Made by a program: the position numbers and the translations under genes | The notes under the pieces: generated by a model | What the model was told of the DNA's origin: nothing | The model's database searches: none | The model's input: only the letters and a program-made list of their open reading frames with translations | Part shown: positions 22,599 through 33,929 of the stretch, piece after piece | How positions within the stretch are numbered: position 1 is the stretch's first letter | Layout of the letters: every line of letters begins with the position of its first letter | Assembly: GCA_022702705.1 (NCBI GenBank) | Contig: CM040428.1 | Span: 113,568,183 to 113,632,182, forward strand | Source of the DNA: Papilionanthe hookeriana x Papilionanthe teres | Lineage: Eukaryota; Streptophyta; Magnoliopsida; Asparagales; Orchidaceae | Direction of reading: 5' to 3' | Length of the DNA stretch: 64,000 bases

Positions 22599-24945
22599 TC
22601 CACCATTTTTTATGAGGTCTTCTCTTCCCTATTTAGTGTTTAGGATCTAGCCTTAGGTTTTTCCTTTGACTATCTTAGAGGACTAGAATTGGGACCCATC
22701 CCTTAGAAATTCAAACCACTTCTTGTCTCCCTGCAAACCCCACAAGCTTGATTGTAGACCCCTAATCACCTAGAGGGTTGAGATCAAATGTGGAGGTTTA
22801 AAGGATGAGTTCCCTATAGGACTCTTTGGCCTTAGGACTACCCTGGGTGGCCTGGTCTGGTGAGGGTTGACTTACACACTCACTACACTCACACTCTACA
22901 CTCTCACACACATAATCTAAATCCTAAAACCACACCTATACCCAACTTGACTCCCTGACTCATGTAGGTAATTCATATGGATGGACCTTAACCTCTAAGC
23001 CCCTAGCTAAGAGGGTTAGGAACAACATAGTGAATGCCTCCAATGAGTCCTCTCATGGCTCATATGGGCTTAATATGGCTTCATGGCTCAATCAAAGTGA
23101 TTCCATTTCACTCACATTTGATCAATCTTCATTCTTCCAAAATTTCAATTTTTGACCCTGAGGACCCTACACCCATCAAACCTACCAAAAGCCCTTGAAA
23201 TTGCCCAAATTTTCCAAAATCTCCAAATTACACAAAATTCCTCAAAACCAATCCCAAACATTGCCACATCACTCAAATTGATCATCCATAGCCAAATATA
23301 CCAAAATTTCCAAAAATACACTAAAAATACACTTTTGGCCAAACTTTTATAAACTCCAAAAATTCCCAGAGAATTCCAAAAAATCCCAAATATTCCCAAT
23401 TTCATTTTGTCCAACTACACCATGGGCCAATTTCGTCCATTTACCCTACTTTTACCAAAAACCCCAATTTAGCCCATTTTAAACCCAAATGAACCCAATG
23501 TCAAACCAAATCACCCCAATTGACCTCAATTTTGTTCCAATTCAATTCTAAACTTCAATTCAATATCTCCAATATCATTCTAGACCAAATTCAAGTCCAA
23601 TTTCATTGGCATTTAAATCCATTTTCATTTTTAAGCTTAAGACCCAATTTTGACCCATGACCTAAACCTAGCCCAAACTAACCCAATTCAATCCCAATTT
23701 GACCCAAATCTTTTCTAAAACCTTCCTAGCATCCCCACAAACAAAACACTAACATGATTTGCCCAAAATTTGGACCCAAACCTTACTCAAATTCAAACCA
23801 TACTCAAAATTCCCTAAATGGGCCTACACCCAAACCTAACCCAAATGGGCCTAAATCCCAAAATCAAAACCCAACCAAAGTTGAAACCTATTTGTAACAC
23901 CTCCACAAACATTTTTCAACATTAATTTTACATCAATTTCAACCTTAGCCCAACATTGGCCCAAATTAGCCCAATTTGACCTACATTGGCCCCTTTACCA
24001 AAGAAGCCCAAATCCAACCCAATTCAATTCCAAATTACATCAAATTTGCTTCAAATCACTCATGACACATCCCTAAACCAAACCCAAACAATTATTTGGC
24101 CCAACCTTTTATAAAATTCTCATCCATAAATTTATTTTAAAAGCCTAAAGCCCATTTTCAAACCTAAAGCCCATCCAAAACCAATTCAAAAGCCCAAAAA
24201 TTCATCCAAAGCCCATATGACACTCTTCTTCATCATGACTTCAATTAAAACCATCCCTAAAGTTCCAATCAAATATCAAATTATTCTAAATCAAGCTTCA
24301 TGCTAACTCCTCATACATTCATCAAAAATTCCAACACCCTTTCTCATGCAAGTGAGCCATCTTTTCCCCAAGCCATATGGAGCCATGAAGCCACATGTAC
24401 GCCATTGGCAAGCCATGAGAATCTATAATTTGTCAACTCTCCTTAAATGGCAAAAGGAGGAGGTTCTTTAAGTACCTCCTAAAATTCATTAACCCTAAAC
24501 ATGTTTCCCCTTAACCCAAATTTAATCCAAATATATTTGGATAGGGACTTCTCCTTTCCAAACCAGCTGGTTCCTTTGACTCCCCACAGCACCCAAAGCT
24601 ACCTTGGAAGGTGAACCAAGCCCAAAGTGTTGGGTTGACCTAAACCAAGCCAAAATAGCCATTACCCATGCCATTTTAATTCAACTACTTTACACATGGC
24701 AAAGCTCAATTGGACTCACAAACATCAAGCTCTGAACCTCCTGATGACAACAGTGACCCATGCCTGCCGGCTAGCCGCCTGAGTCGCCGGAAAATACCAC
24801 ACCCGAGAGTTCTCATGTGTGCCCAAACTTGGAATTCTCACCTGCTGAGTTGCCCCATGCCCAATGGCCACCATGGTTGTTCTTCTCCTCACCAGAGCAG
24901 CTGATCCTAACCCCTAACTCCCCCTGGGAGGCCCTCCAGCCTCTC

Positions 24946-24954
24946 CTATTTAAA
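24946..24954 (+). promoter_or_regulatory. LTR promoter TATA box (Tat1 3' LTR)
   Basis: CTATTTAAA, identical to 55-63 in the 5' LTR, in the context CCTCTCCTATTTAAACCCC. Confidence 0.68.
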
Positions 24955-25373
24955 CCCCACCTCTCTCGGCCATGGAAGAGGCTGAACAAAAATCTTGAGG
25001 AAACTCTGCCAAAATCACTCCAGACTCTCCCCCACACCTAGAGCACTTGATCCCCACTGAAATCCCCCTGCCATTTCCTCTCTGTAAGCTCAATTTCAGA
25101 GTTGAAATCCAAGCCTAAAACCAGGACACTTCACCACAGTGAGTCAATCCCCAAATTGATTGGCTCTACACCTTCACCAGACCAAGAGGAGAAGTTTCCC
25201 AGTAAAAGCCCCTTCACCAGGCCAGCCATTGCTTCCAGCCTCCAAGCTTTGTGATCGGCTGTGGTCACTTTTGTACCTAGGCAATTCACCAGGCCAAGGG
25301 ACTTCATCCGGAGCTTGCTTGGACCCAATCGAACGTGACACAACTCTCAGATCGAAGCTTCACTTCTCTGAGC

Positions 25374-25382
25374 AAAGGTATG
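25374..25382 (+). promoter_or_regulatory. Splice-donor-like site in Tat1 3' LTR
   Basis: AAAG|GTATG followed by A. It lies about 430 bp after the TATA box and is kept in all four Tat LTRs, including the diverged LTR-B, where the minus strand reads CAAAG|GTATC (58481-58490). Base content changes here from GC-richer leader to AT-rich intron-like sequence. Confidence 0.45.
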
Positions 25383-27488
25383 AACTCTCTCTTCCTCCCG
25401 AGCTCTTGGAGATTCTCCATTTGATATGAATCGATTTCAATGCATGTTTACCGTATGGATGTGTTTGTCTCTTCAAGACGAATCCATAGAGCATAAGAAC
25501 ACAAAAATCCGTTGAGAATCAAGTGAGTTCTTAGGGTTTTAGTGTGGACGGTCACGGTGCACACCAATCGTAGACGATGACCAGGAGCCGTCGGATCGAG
25601 CGTGTATCGAGCGGACGGTCGGGATCGAGCCGGACAGCGCGATGGTACATGAACCGCGGGCCCCTGGAGCGCTGAGTCGGATGGCGGCGCCGAACCAGAA
25701 AGCGCCGCGTGGCTGTTCGGAGATGCTAAGGATGACGCGGCGCCGATTCGGATAAATAGAAAAATAGTATTTTATGGATTTATTTGATTACCAGAACTTA
25801 GAAAATCCATAACTTTGTGTAGAAAAATCCAAAAAATAAAATAAAAATACCCTTTTGCTCAATGAACAGAGGAGAATAATGTGGAAAAGAAATCAATTAA
25901 TTTCATTTAGTATTTTATTTTTAATGATTTAATTACTCTCTGCACTATTTCAATTCTCCATGCACATAGATAATTCACCATGGCATGAGACCATAGGGCT
26001 TTTAATGCCTCTGAACTTGGGAACATTCCTTGAATTTTCCAAGGTCAGAGGCAATCCCTATGAGAAGTTATTGATTTTTTAATTGCATGTTACTGTTTTG
26101 AGTATTTTAATTTCAATAATTAGCATGTTGAGAAATAAATTCTAGGAAAATTTGGTGATGTTTCTTATGACCAGAGGAACCTAGGAAAAATAGGTTTTGA
26201 GTTAATTTACATGGAACAACCCTAATTGGCCTAAACACCCAAAATTGAACTCTAATTAATTAAGGTTTGCTACACATCAAATTAACTTGAAAATAATTCT
26301 CCACTGATTTTTGGGATCAGAGGAGCATCACATAAAAATTTGAAATCAATTGGACTTGATTAACCCCACCAAATGGGTTGATTAAGCCCCTTAAGCAAAA
26401 TGGGTAAAATTAAACTTTAAAAATTCATAACTCACAAAATACTTTTCAAAAATTCACAAAAATGGTTTTGGAGCTTCTCGATATCAGAGGAACTAAGGAA
26501 AATTAAAATTGTAATTTTCTAAAAAAGTTGATTTTTATCATTATTTTAATATTTTTAATAATTAAAAAATAATAAAAATCATAAAAATATTAAAAATCAC
26601 CAAAATGTCACATTTTGAATTCTAATTACTTAGTAAAAAACCAAATATTTTTCTTAAGTCCCTAGGATAAGATATTGAATTTTAAAGGCTTAATGTAATT
26701 TTTAATATTAAAAAATGTATTTTCCAACCTTTTCACTAAAATAATTCTAATAAATCAAAGAAAAATTGGAAAAATATAAAATTTGTTTCACTAGACTCCT
26801 TGAGGTTAGAGAGATTTATGAAAAATATAAAATCCATTTTTCAACTTTAATTTTATTTTAAAATTAATTAATACTCCAAAATTCAAAATAATTCTAATAA
26901 ATAAAATATAACTCAAAAAATCACCACAATTGGTCCAAATGGTCCTCTAGTCATTAGGAACATACCATAATTTTCTTAAGGACAGAAACATTTCCTTGGT
27001 CATGTTATTGAATTTTCTTTGAAAAACCCTATTTTCCATTAAAAATAATTACATAAATAAATTAAATACAGAAAAATCACATTTTCTCCTCTAATGTCTT
27101 AATTGACATGTGAGTGAGGTTACATAAAAATTTCAAGTTCATTTGAGCTTAATTTAGTGAGTTATAGAATTATTAAACTTGAAGGGCAAAAGGTAATTAA
27201 AAAATTTTCAACCCTTAATTAAAATTTTAGGATTAATCAAAAAGGGGAAGGGTAAAATATTTGACTATAAACTGATTTTGGATGATTGAAACTTAAATGA
27301 TTGAAGGTAGAAACCTACTAACCATTTCAAAAATAATTAAAATACAACTTTAATTAATTAATTAATTAAAATTTTGGGAGAATAATAGAAATTGGAATTA
27401 TTAAAGTAGGGATATTATTAAGAGGATATTTATTCTTTAATTTAAAAGTTTCTAAATAAACCACTTCAATAATACTTAATTCTTAATT

Positions 27489-27740
27489 AAAAAAAAATTA
27501 AAATAATAATCCAAATTAAAATTAAACTAAAAATTAAATCAAATTAAAATTAAAATTAAACTAAAATTAAATTAAAATTAAATTGAAATTAAATTAAAAT
27601 TAAATTAAATTAAATTAAAATAAAATAAAATTAAATTAAAATTAAATTAAAACTAAATCAAATTAAATCAAATCAAATTAAATTAAAATAAAATTAAAAT
27701 GAACTAAAGTCAATTTGAATTAAATTAAATTAAAATCATT
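27489..27740 (+). repeat. AT-rich pentanucleotide tract, Tat1 3' LTR
   Basis: Imperfect AAATT repeats matching those of the 5' LTR in position; the two copies differ by small insertions and deletions. Confidence 0.8.
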
Positions 27741-28290
27741 TAACAACAAACCTAAATGAAATCATTAAGAATTAAATCTAAAATAACTTGAACACTATTC
27801 CAAACTTAAACTAACTTTTTATAATTAAGTCAAAATTAAAATTAAATCATTAAGTTTAAATCATTAAAATACTTAATAAGTTGATTTTCCCTTTTAAAGC
27901 TCTTATTATTATAACTCTTAAATGAGGCTTCAAGTGAAGTGTTACTTCACTTATAGGATATTCAAACGTCCTAGTTCACTGAGCGAGATAACAAAACTTA
28001 AACTCCTGGATGATTAATTCACTTGTATAATTAAATTCTCTTGGACTTAAAACAATCCTAGAGGTATTGAAAAGATGTTTAAGACTCGTCTTAAGCACTT
28101 CCTCAGTATGATAGGATGTTTATAAGAACAACTGGATTTAATTGTTCTTTGGTGAAGAAAAATCATCCTTAAACCAAAACACAAGAACCTAGATGTCATA
28201 GGAGATGACTAGCTATAGGATTAGGACTTTGGTAGACAACCAAAACCTTTCCCTTAGCTTTACCTAGGTACTTGTTGAAACATTTAAATG

Positions 28291-28338
28291 TCTTAACATG
28301 TGTTTTAAGTGCAGTCTTAACATGTGTTTTAAGTGCAG
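28291..28338 (+). repeat. 24-bp tandem duplication in Tat1 3' LTR
   Basis: Two perfect copies of a 24-bp unit (starts TCTTAACATG, ends AAGTGCAG) at 28291-28314 and 28315-28338. The 5' LTR has one copy (about 10812-10838), so the duplication arose after insertion or during the last reverse transcription. Confidence 0.9.
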
Positions 28339-29466
28339 CTTGGGATGACAGGAAGACCCTCCAGGTACGCTTTTATTTTATTGCAATTTACTTTATTGCA
28401 ATTTACTTACATGCACTGTACTTTACTTTTCTTGCATGATAAACAATTGTTGGATGAAAACCAAAACCTTTAGGATAGTCCCTAAACTGAAACCAAAACT
28501 AAATTAAAAGTCATTACAAGATAAAAAATCACCACCACAACATTCCAAAATATAAAAATAACTCAAAATTTAATCACAAACAGAACAACAAAACTACACA
28601 ACTAAATTAAAACGTCTCGTTGAATGATCGGGAATACCTCGGATGATGTAACCCACGTGTTGCTAACGGGATTTCCCACGGTCTAAATGAAAGTGTGGAA
28701 CTCATTCAATTGAGTTTAGCAAATTCATCCGGACTAAGTGAATTCAATGAAAATAACGGTGCCGGGATGACGGAACCGTGGGATCTTAATCGGTTCTGTT
28801 TAACCAACTTTAAGATTTGTTTTAATTAAGACATTAAAAAAACACTTTGATTTTAAGATTTTCTCTAAACAAAAACACTTTTCTCATCTCCTGATTATCA
28901 TTTTTCTAAAACTAAAACCTCTGCAACAACAAGGAACTTGGAGCACGGTGGGCAGCACGACCATCTTCATCAGCAAAACTCGGGTCTACTTCACCAAAAC
29001 TTTCTTTAGTTTTAAACAACTAAGCCATAGGATTTCGAGGTAGTTTTCTTAGTGCAACATAAATCTTCAACCCTTTTGTTAGGCATTTGCATGATCATAT
29101 CATGTAAATTAAGCCCTAACCAGTCTCAGGATTCCGAGGTAGTCGTTCGGTACGACATAAACCCTCACATCTTCCAGGCTATTTGTATGATTATGTCATA
29201 CAAATATAAGTCCTAAATAATTAAAATTGACAGGATTATAACATTAAATAAACTCCCAAATTGAAGCCAAACCATAGGACAGTTTGGAAAGTTGCCAAGA
29301 TTCTTCTTGGATCCTCAGCTTCTCCTACTTCTCTTTCTTTGGATTCTTAAAATAAACTGTTCCGAATTCGAGCTAATCCCTATTGAAATTTCCAAAATTC
29401 AATCCTTTGAAACCTTAAACTTTGAAATTCTTGAGAGAAAAACCACTGATCATTATCGAGAGTTTT

Positions 29467-29580
29467 CTTAAGTGATTCCCGTCACTTAGGATGTAATTAA
29501 CTATAGGGGCTTGCCCTTATAGGGAACTTTAAGGACCCATGTAATATAAACCCTGCTTAATTTCTTTGTATTAAGCAGGG
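29467..29580 (+). promoter_or_regulatory. Three stem-loops near the Tat1 3' LTR end
   Basis: Hairpin 1: CTTAAGTGA/TCACTTAGG (29467-29490), loop TTCCCG. Hairpin 2: CTATAGGGG/CCCTTATAG (29501-29522), loop CTTG. Hairpin 3: CCCTGCTTAAT/ATTAAGCAGGG (29551-29580), 8-base loop. Stems are kept and change in pairs among the LTR copies. Confidence 0.62.
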
Positions 29581-31047
29581 TAACTTGTCGGCTTATAAAA
29601 TTGGTTCACAGACCAAACGGATGTCACAAATCTTCTAGTTTGTTTAATCGAGCCCCATCATCAAGCAGTGTGTCTATTCTTCGGGATAGATACATGGTTT
29701 GTGATGTGGTGCTCGTTTATATAAACTATTTGGGATTTGAGATCGGTTTGATTTCATATCTTAAAACTTTCAAATTTAAGATTATTGTCAAAATCAAATA
29801 CTACTTTCTAAATTATATGTATATTTAAATTAAATTTAAAATTTAAAATTCGCCGATAATTTCTGTAGGCGACCCCTTTTTTTAAAATACAACATTCAAC
29901 CTAAAAATATGCCGACAGACCACTCCTTGTCAACTCTATTACTTCCTTTATCTAACTTTGTTTTCACTAAGTAAGGTCATGAAATTGCTCAATGAACAAC
30001 ATATGAATGAACGGCACTATTTTTATTTATCAGATTATCGTTATTAGTGTATTTTCTTCCGTTAGAAATTGAAAGTAAGGAGGGAAAATGTGAGTAGAAA
30101 GGAGATCAAATTAACCTCAATTGACATTTGTTTATGAATCTACAAGTCTAGGTATTTTAGTTTGTGTGTTTGTGTTTGTGTCTGTGTTACAACAATTTAG
30201 AGATTTGAATAACACTTAAATATATATTCCTATGCTGATACATGTCCTGCTTATTTAACCTTTCTTTAGTTTAATTTTATTCTAGCATGTTTAGTTTAGA
30301 TTTACTTTCTATTGCAAATTTTTATGTCTTAATGAATATTTGTAGATGGTTTTGACAAACATTTGTGGTAGATAGAATTTCTGAACTATTTTTCTTTCTG
30401 CTTATATTTTCTGTGTTGAATGCTATACATGTTCAAATTCAAGTTTGAGGGGTAGAAAGAAAAATATATTTTAAAGTTAATATAATTCCTTTAAGTTTAA
30501 TATTTTAACAAGCATGTGTTAGGCTAGAATTACTTTCTCCTGCAGTCACTCTATCCTGATTATGCATGTATTTAAATTTGATAGGATCTTGTAGTAGTTA
30601 GTAGATTCAGCTTTTATTTTTCTTCCTCCTACATTTTATGGAATTAATTGCAAAATATTTTAAAATTCAAGTTTGGGGGGATGAAAAATGAATTTTGAAA
30701 AACATAAATTTTATTTGTCCTCAAAATGGCTATAAATAAATTTGATTTTTTTAATTTAAAATAATTATGTGTATGAAGTTATATTAGGGAAATAAAATTT
30801 TGAATATAGAAATGAGTAAGAAAATTTAGTTAAAATTTATAGTAGTAATGAAAAATTTAAAGTTAAATTTTTCTTAGTGAAGAAATGATAAAAATTGTGT
30901 AACTATCTTTAGTAAGAAAAGTTGTATTTTTGGAAAAATAGAAGGATTGGACTTTTCTTTCAATATTTAAATTTATTTTATTGAAAACTAATTTTCAAAA
31001 CTGTTATTTTATTTCTAAGTAAAAGATATATATCTACCTTATGCTTT

Positions 31048-31245
31048 AGGAAAGGAAGGGTGAAATTCAAAATTATTAAAGGCCTATCCAGATATAGTAA
31101 TCCTTGCCTGAAAAAAAAAGAAAATTAAAAAAGGAAAAGAAAAAGAAAAAGAAAAAGAGAAGAAAAGACAAGAAAAGTATAGTATGTGAAAAAGGAAGGA
31201 GAAGCTTGAGGATTAAAGGGCCTAATCAAAAATTGGTTCCACACC
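31048..31245 (+). promoter_or_regulatory. Conserved 3' untranslated block, Athila1 copy
   Basis: TATCCAGATATAGTAATCCT at 31085-31104 is identical in Athila2 (52981-53000) and Athila3 (63736-63755, inverted). Upstream similarity (GAAATTCAAAATTATTAAAGG) and downstream similarity (GAAGCTTGAGGA, then CTAATCAAAAATTGG) extend it to about 200 bp around a variable purine run. It is not coding; function unknown. Confidence 0.7.
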
Positions 31246-31569
31246 TGAGCTTTTTAAAGTATAAGATCTGAGAAAATCTTAAGCTTAAAATATAATATAG
31301 TTAGTATAATTAATTTTAATAAAGATTTTTAAGTAAAGAAAATAAAATGCCTAACCCCTATAATTTAAAAAATCTACAAGTATTTCTGAATTAGATTGCA
31401 GCACACATTTCCATACTCTTTTATCTAAGAGGTTTTTAAAACTTTAAATTGGTCTCATTTACTATAATTTTTTCTAAATTGGACTATTACATTTCTAAAA
31501 CAAAATTTTAAAAACTCCTAAAGAAACTCATACACAAGATTTTCTTATGTGGTTTTACATGATTATAGT

Positions 31570-31607
31570 GTTACTTAAGGACAAGTAACGTTTAAGTTTG
31601 GGGGAAT
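31570..31607 (+). promoter_or_regulatory. Hairpin plus polypurine tract, Athila1
   Basis: GTTACTTAAGGACAAGTAAC (31570-31589) folds into a perfect 7-bp stem with a six-base loop, followed by AAGTTTGGGGGAA (31594-31606) and the LTR start. The same arrangement is found in Athila2 (53389-53427) and Athila3 (63212-63250, inverted). Confidence 0.75.
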
Positions 31608-32480
31608 TGATCCAACTAAAAATTACCTATTTTTTGGGCAAATTTCAAGCTCATTTTAAGCACATTTTTAATGATATTACACTTTAAAGGAAGGTATTTT
31701 GTATATTTTTGTCTTCAAGTATAAAAATATGATTTTAGAGAAAATGAAGAAAAAAATATGCAATTTTGAGCCAAATGAGCAAGGAAGAAAATCTGACTTG
31801 GCACATATCGATATGCCTTTCTATGCTAAATATCTTTTACATTTCTCACATGTTTTTGAAAGAAATTACACTCTTGAGAAAGGTTGTTTTTATGTCTATT
31901 TTGTAGGTGAAGATGTTAGGAACGCAACACAACTGAAATGGGGTGAAACGGAGTTGAAACAGAGCCAAACAGAGCAAAAAAAATGGAGTTGTGCACAGGG
32001 TGGTGCTTAGGCACCAAACCCGGCGCCTAGGCGTCAGTGACGATGAGAATATGGTGCCTATGCGCTAGAATCAAGGCCTAGGCTCCAGAATCATCCAAAA
32101 ACAGTTATTGGACGAATTTTTGACAACTTTAGGAGTTATTTTGGCGGTGTTAAGCAGTTTTCAGACATTCTAGAAGACTGGAAGTTATTCTTAATATATA
32201 GGACATGTGATGCAATGAATCTTGACACATTGGAGCAGTTTAAATCACGAAGAGGTGAGACCTAAAGTGAATGGGTGCGACTGTTTGGACATGGAGTCTG
32301 GTGCCTAGGTGCCAGAACTTGGCACCTAGGAGCCAAAACTTATTTCTAGAAGATTCAATGAATGTGGACGAATTTTAAAGAGGTGCCTTAAGCAACCCTT
32401 GGTCATTTTAGAAGCTCTATAAATAGGGACCAATTCTACAGCAAGGGGGCCTCTCTCTATCCTTTTAAGGGCCTCGGCCG

Positions 32481-32519
<39 letters not shown>

Positions 32520-33929
32520 CCCTTAGTCATTTTAGAGTCATGAAGATGTAGATTTCTACATCTTATGGAGAGATTGGTGAGAGATTTTGAGATATTCATG
32601 TAAGGGATGTACGAGCGACGCATGAATCGGTGGGAGACTTCGGTGGAGAGATCTTCTTCTTTCTTTCAGAGGGAAAAAGCTAAGTATTGTGTTCTTCATT
32701 CTCTTCTAATTGTTGTAAACATTTTCTAGTGGATTTTTTTTTGTTTTAAACCAAGTTTTATGTCGTTATTTATCCATGTTTTGTAACTGATTTTCTTTAC
32801 TCTTTCTTTTAATATGAAGTAGTGGCACGTGTAGGAAAATCATTTTTATGATAGAATTATCTATTAAATGCTTCTAGGTGACAGATAGTTACATAAAATA
32901 GAATACTAATGAAATAAGTTCCTTATTGACACTTAAATTATTACATAATTCTATCAACCCTGTTACTTCTTATGCCATTATTTTCATTTACTTTTATTTT
33001 GTAATGACATAGATGCATGTTTAGGAATTAAGATTTGCTTAGATATTCTCTTATTAAATTATGGTGATGATATTCATACCAGATCTTCATTACTTTACAA
33101 ATTGATCACTTGTATTGTTAAAACCTGTTGAAGAGTTCTAAGACCTATCCGGCGATGAGTTCTTAACTAGTAGATATCACATGAATCCTTAGGTAATCGC
33201 AAGCTATACGTGGTTATTTAAGGTGAAGTGCAAATAAATAGGGAGATATTATTTATTGGGCGCAGATTTGATTAGTTTTTAGAGTGACAGACTAAATTCT
33301 AATAATTTGGTCTATAGAAAGGGAACGGGTCACTAGTAGGGCCGACCATAGCCACCCTTGGACATCTAGTAGTGTGAGCCTAAATTAACCCATTTTACTA
33401 ATAAAACATCCTGAACTAATCTATAGATTAGCCAATGTTCTTTATGCCTGCACCAAAGGGTAAAGATAGGAATGCTTCTATTTGGCACTACTACATAAAA
33501 TTCTAAGCATTTCTTTCTTACACATTATCTATGTAATTGCAAGAGAAAAGTAGTCTTTAACATCTCAAAATTCTCCAAACCAATTTATCCATATAAGTTA
33601 TCTTTTTATTTAAGAACTTTATTTAGGATTAGTTATTAGAAAACCTATTTTAATCAACATTCCAAATTTAGGCCTTATAGAAATAGAGTGGAATTAGCCT
33701 AAATGATTGCTTACCTCGCTTCTCTGTGGGATCGATATTGGGGTCTTAACAGAAAACCCTACATTACTTGAAACGATACGTATACTTGTGTAGTACCCCT
33801 AGTGTGTAAAATATTTTCTAAAATTTTACAACATTTTAATTTTATACACTAGCCACTATTTATAAATTGGGTCAAGTTTTTGGCCATATTTTGGAAGCAA
33901 AAATTACTGTGTTATTGCGGGTTGGGTCA
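31608..33929 (+). repeat. Athila1 3' LTR (2322 bp)
   Basis: Starts TGATCCAAC after the polypurine tract and ends GTTGGGTCA, a near-perfect inverted end. It has arrays of GGCGCCTAGGCG-type words (32005-32090, 32296-32340), a TATA-like CTATAAATAG near 32410, a (CT)17 run, a block shared with Athila2 (ACTAGTAGGGCCGACCATAG, about 33332) and the common GATACGTATACTTG...ACCCCTAGTGT end region. The frame at 31699-32010 is not conserved and is not called. Confidence 0.85.
32483..32516 (+). repeat. (CT)17 microsatellite
   Basis: An uninterrupted CT run of 34 bp inside the Athila1 LTR, just downstream of the TATA-like site. The Athila2 LTRs lack it. Confidence 0.9.

Larger units (their letters stand above)
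1..29917 (+). mobile_element. Tat1, Tat-lineage Ty3/gypsy retrotransposon (5' end outside window)
   Basis: An LTR retrotransposon whose order is 5' LTR, tRNA-Arg primer site, leader ORF, gag, protease, reverse transcriptase, RNase H, second RNase H, integrase, extra ORF, 3' LTR. PR-RT-RH-INT order makes it Ty3/gypsy; the two RNase H domains and the tRNA-Arg primer place it in the Tat group. Position 1 corresponds to 24892 of the 3' LTR, so about 2.3 kb of the 5' LTR lies left of the window. The 5' LTR carries a nested solo LTR (490-7917). Without it the element would be about 25 kb. Over about 370 bp compared by eye, the two LTRs differ by roughly 4 percent, mostly transitions, so insertion is old. 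gag-pol is broken many times; the post-pol ORF is open. Confidence 0.93.
22599..29917 (+). repeat. Tat1 3' LTR (about 7.3 kb)
   Basis: Ends ATGCCGACA at 29917. The left edge is uncertain (22595-22606): other family members start TGTYGACCTC, but here those bases are replaced and clear similarity starts at the ATGAGGTCTTCTC word. In order it holds a C/A-rich part of AACCCAAATT-like words (23100-24500), TATA box (24946), a 0.4-kb GC-richer leader ending in a donor-like site (25374-25382), AT-rich sequence with an AAATT tract (27489-27740), a 24-bp tandem duplication (28291-28338) and three stem-loops (29467-29580). No gene is seen; small frames are not conserved. Confidence 0.92.
29918..31607 (+). 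other. Athila1 3' internal (untranslated) region
   Basis: AT-rich and gene-free. It contains two polypurine-tract-like words (AAGTTTGAGGGGTAGAAA at 30441, AAGTTTGGGGGG at 30669-30680), the conserved block (31085-31104), a purine run of AAAAAG units (31110-31190) and the true polypurine tract (31594-31606). Confidence 0.75.
29918..33929 (+). mobile_element. Athila1, 3' end of an Athila-lineage element
   Basis: Starts where Tat1 ends, so Tat1 inserted into it; its left part should lie left of the window beyond Tat1. It consists of 1690 bp of 3' internal sequence (29918-31607) and a 3' LTR (31608-33929). It shares with Athila2 the GTGAGTARAAAGGAGATCAA word (near 30090 and 49443), the conserved TATCCAGATATAGTAATCCT block, the hairpin before the polypurine tract and long stretches of LTR. 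No coding frame is left. Confidence 0.85.

Noticed and set aside
31699..32010. 103-codon frame in the Athila1 LTR
   Set aside because: Lies across the LTR promoter region and is not kept in the Athila2 LTRs.
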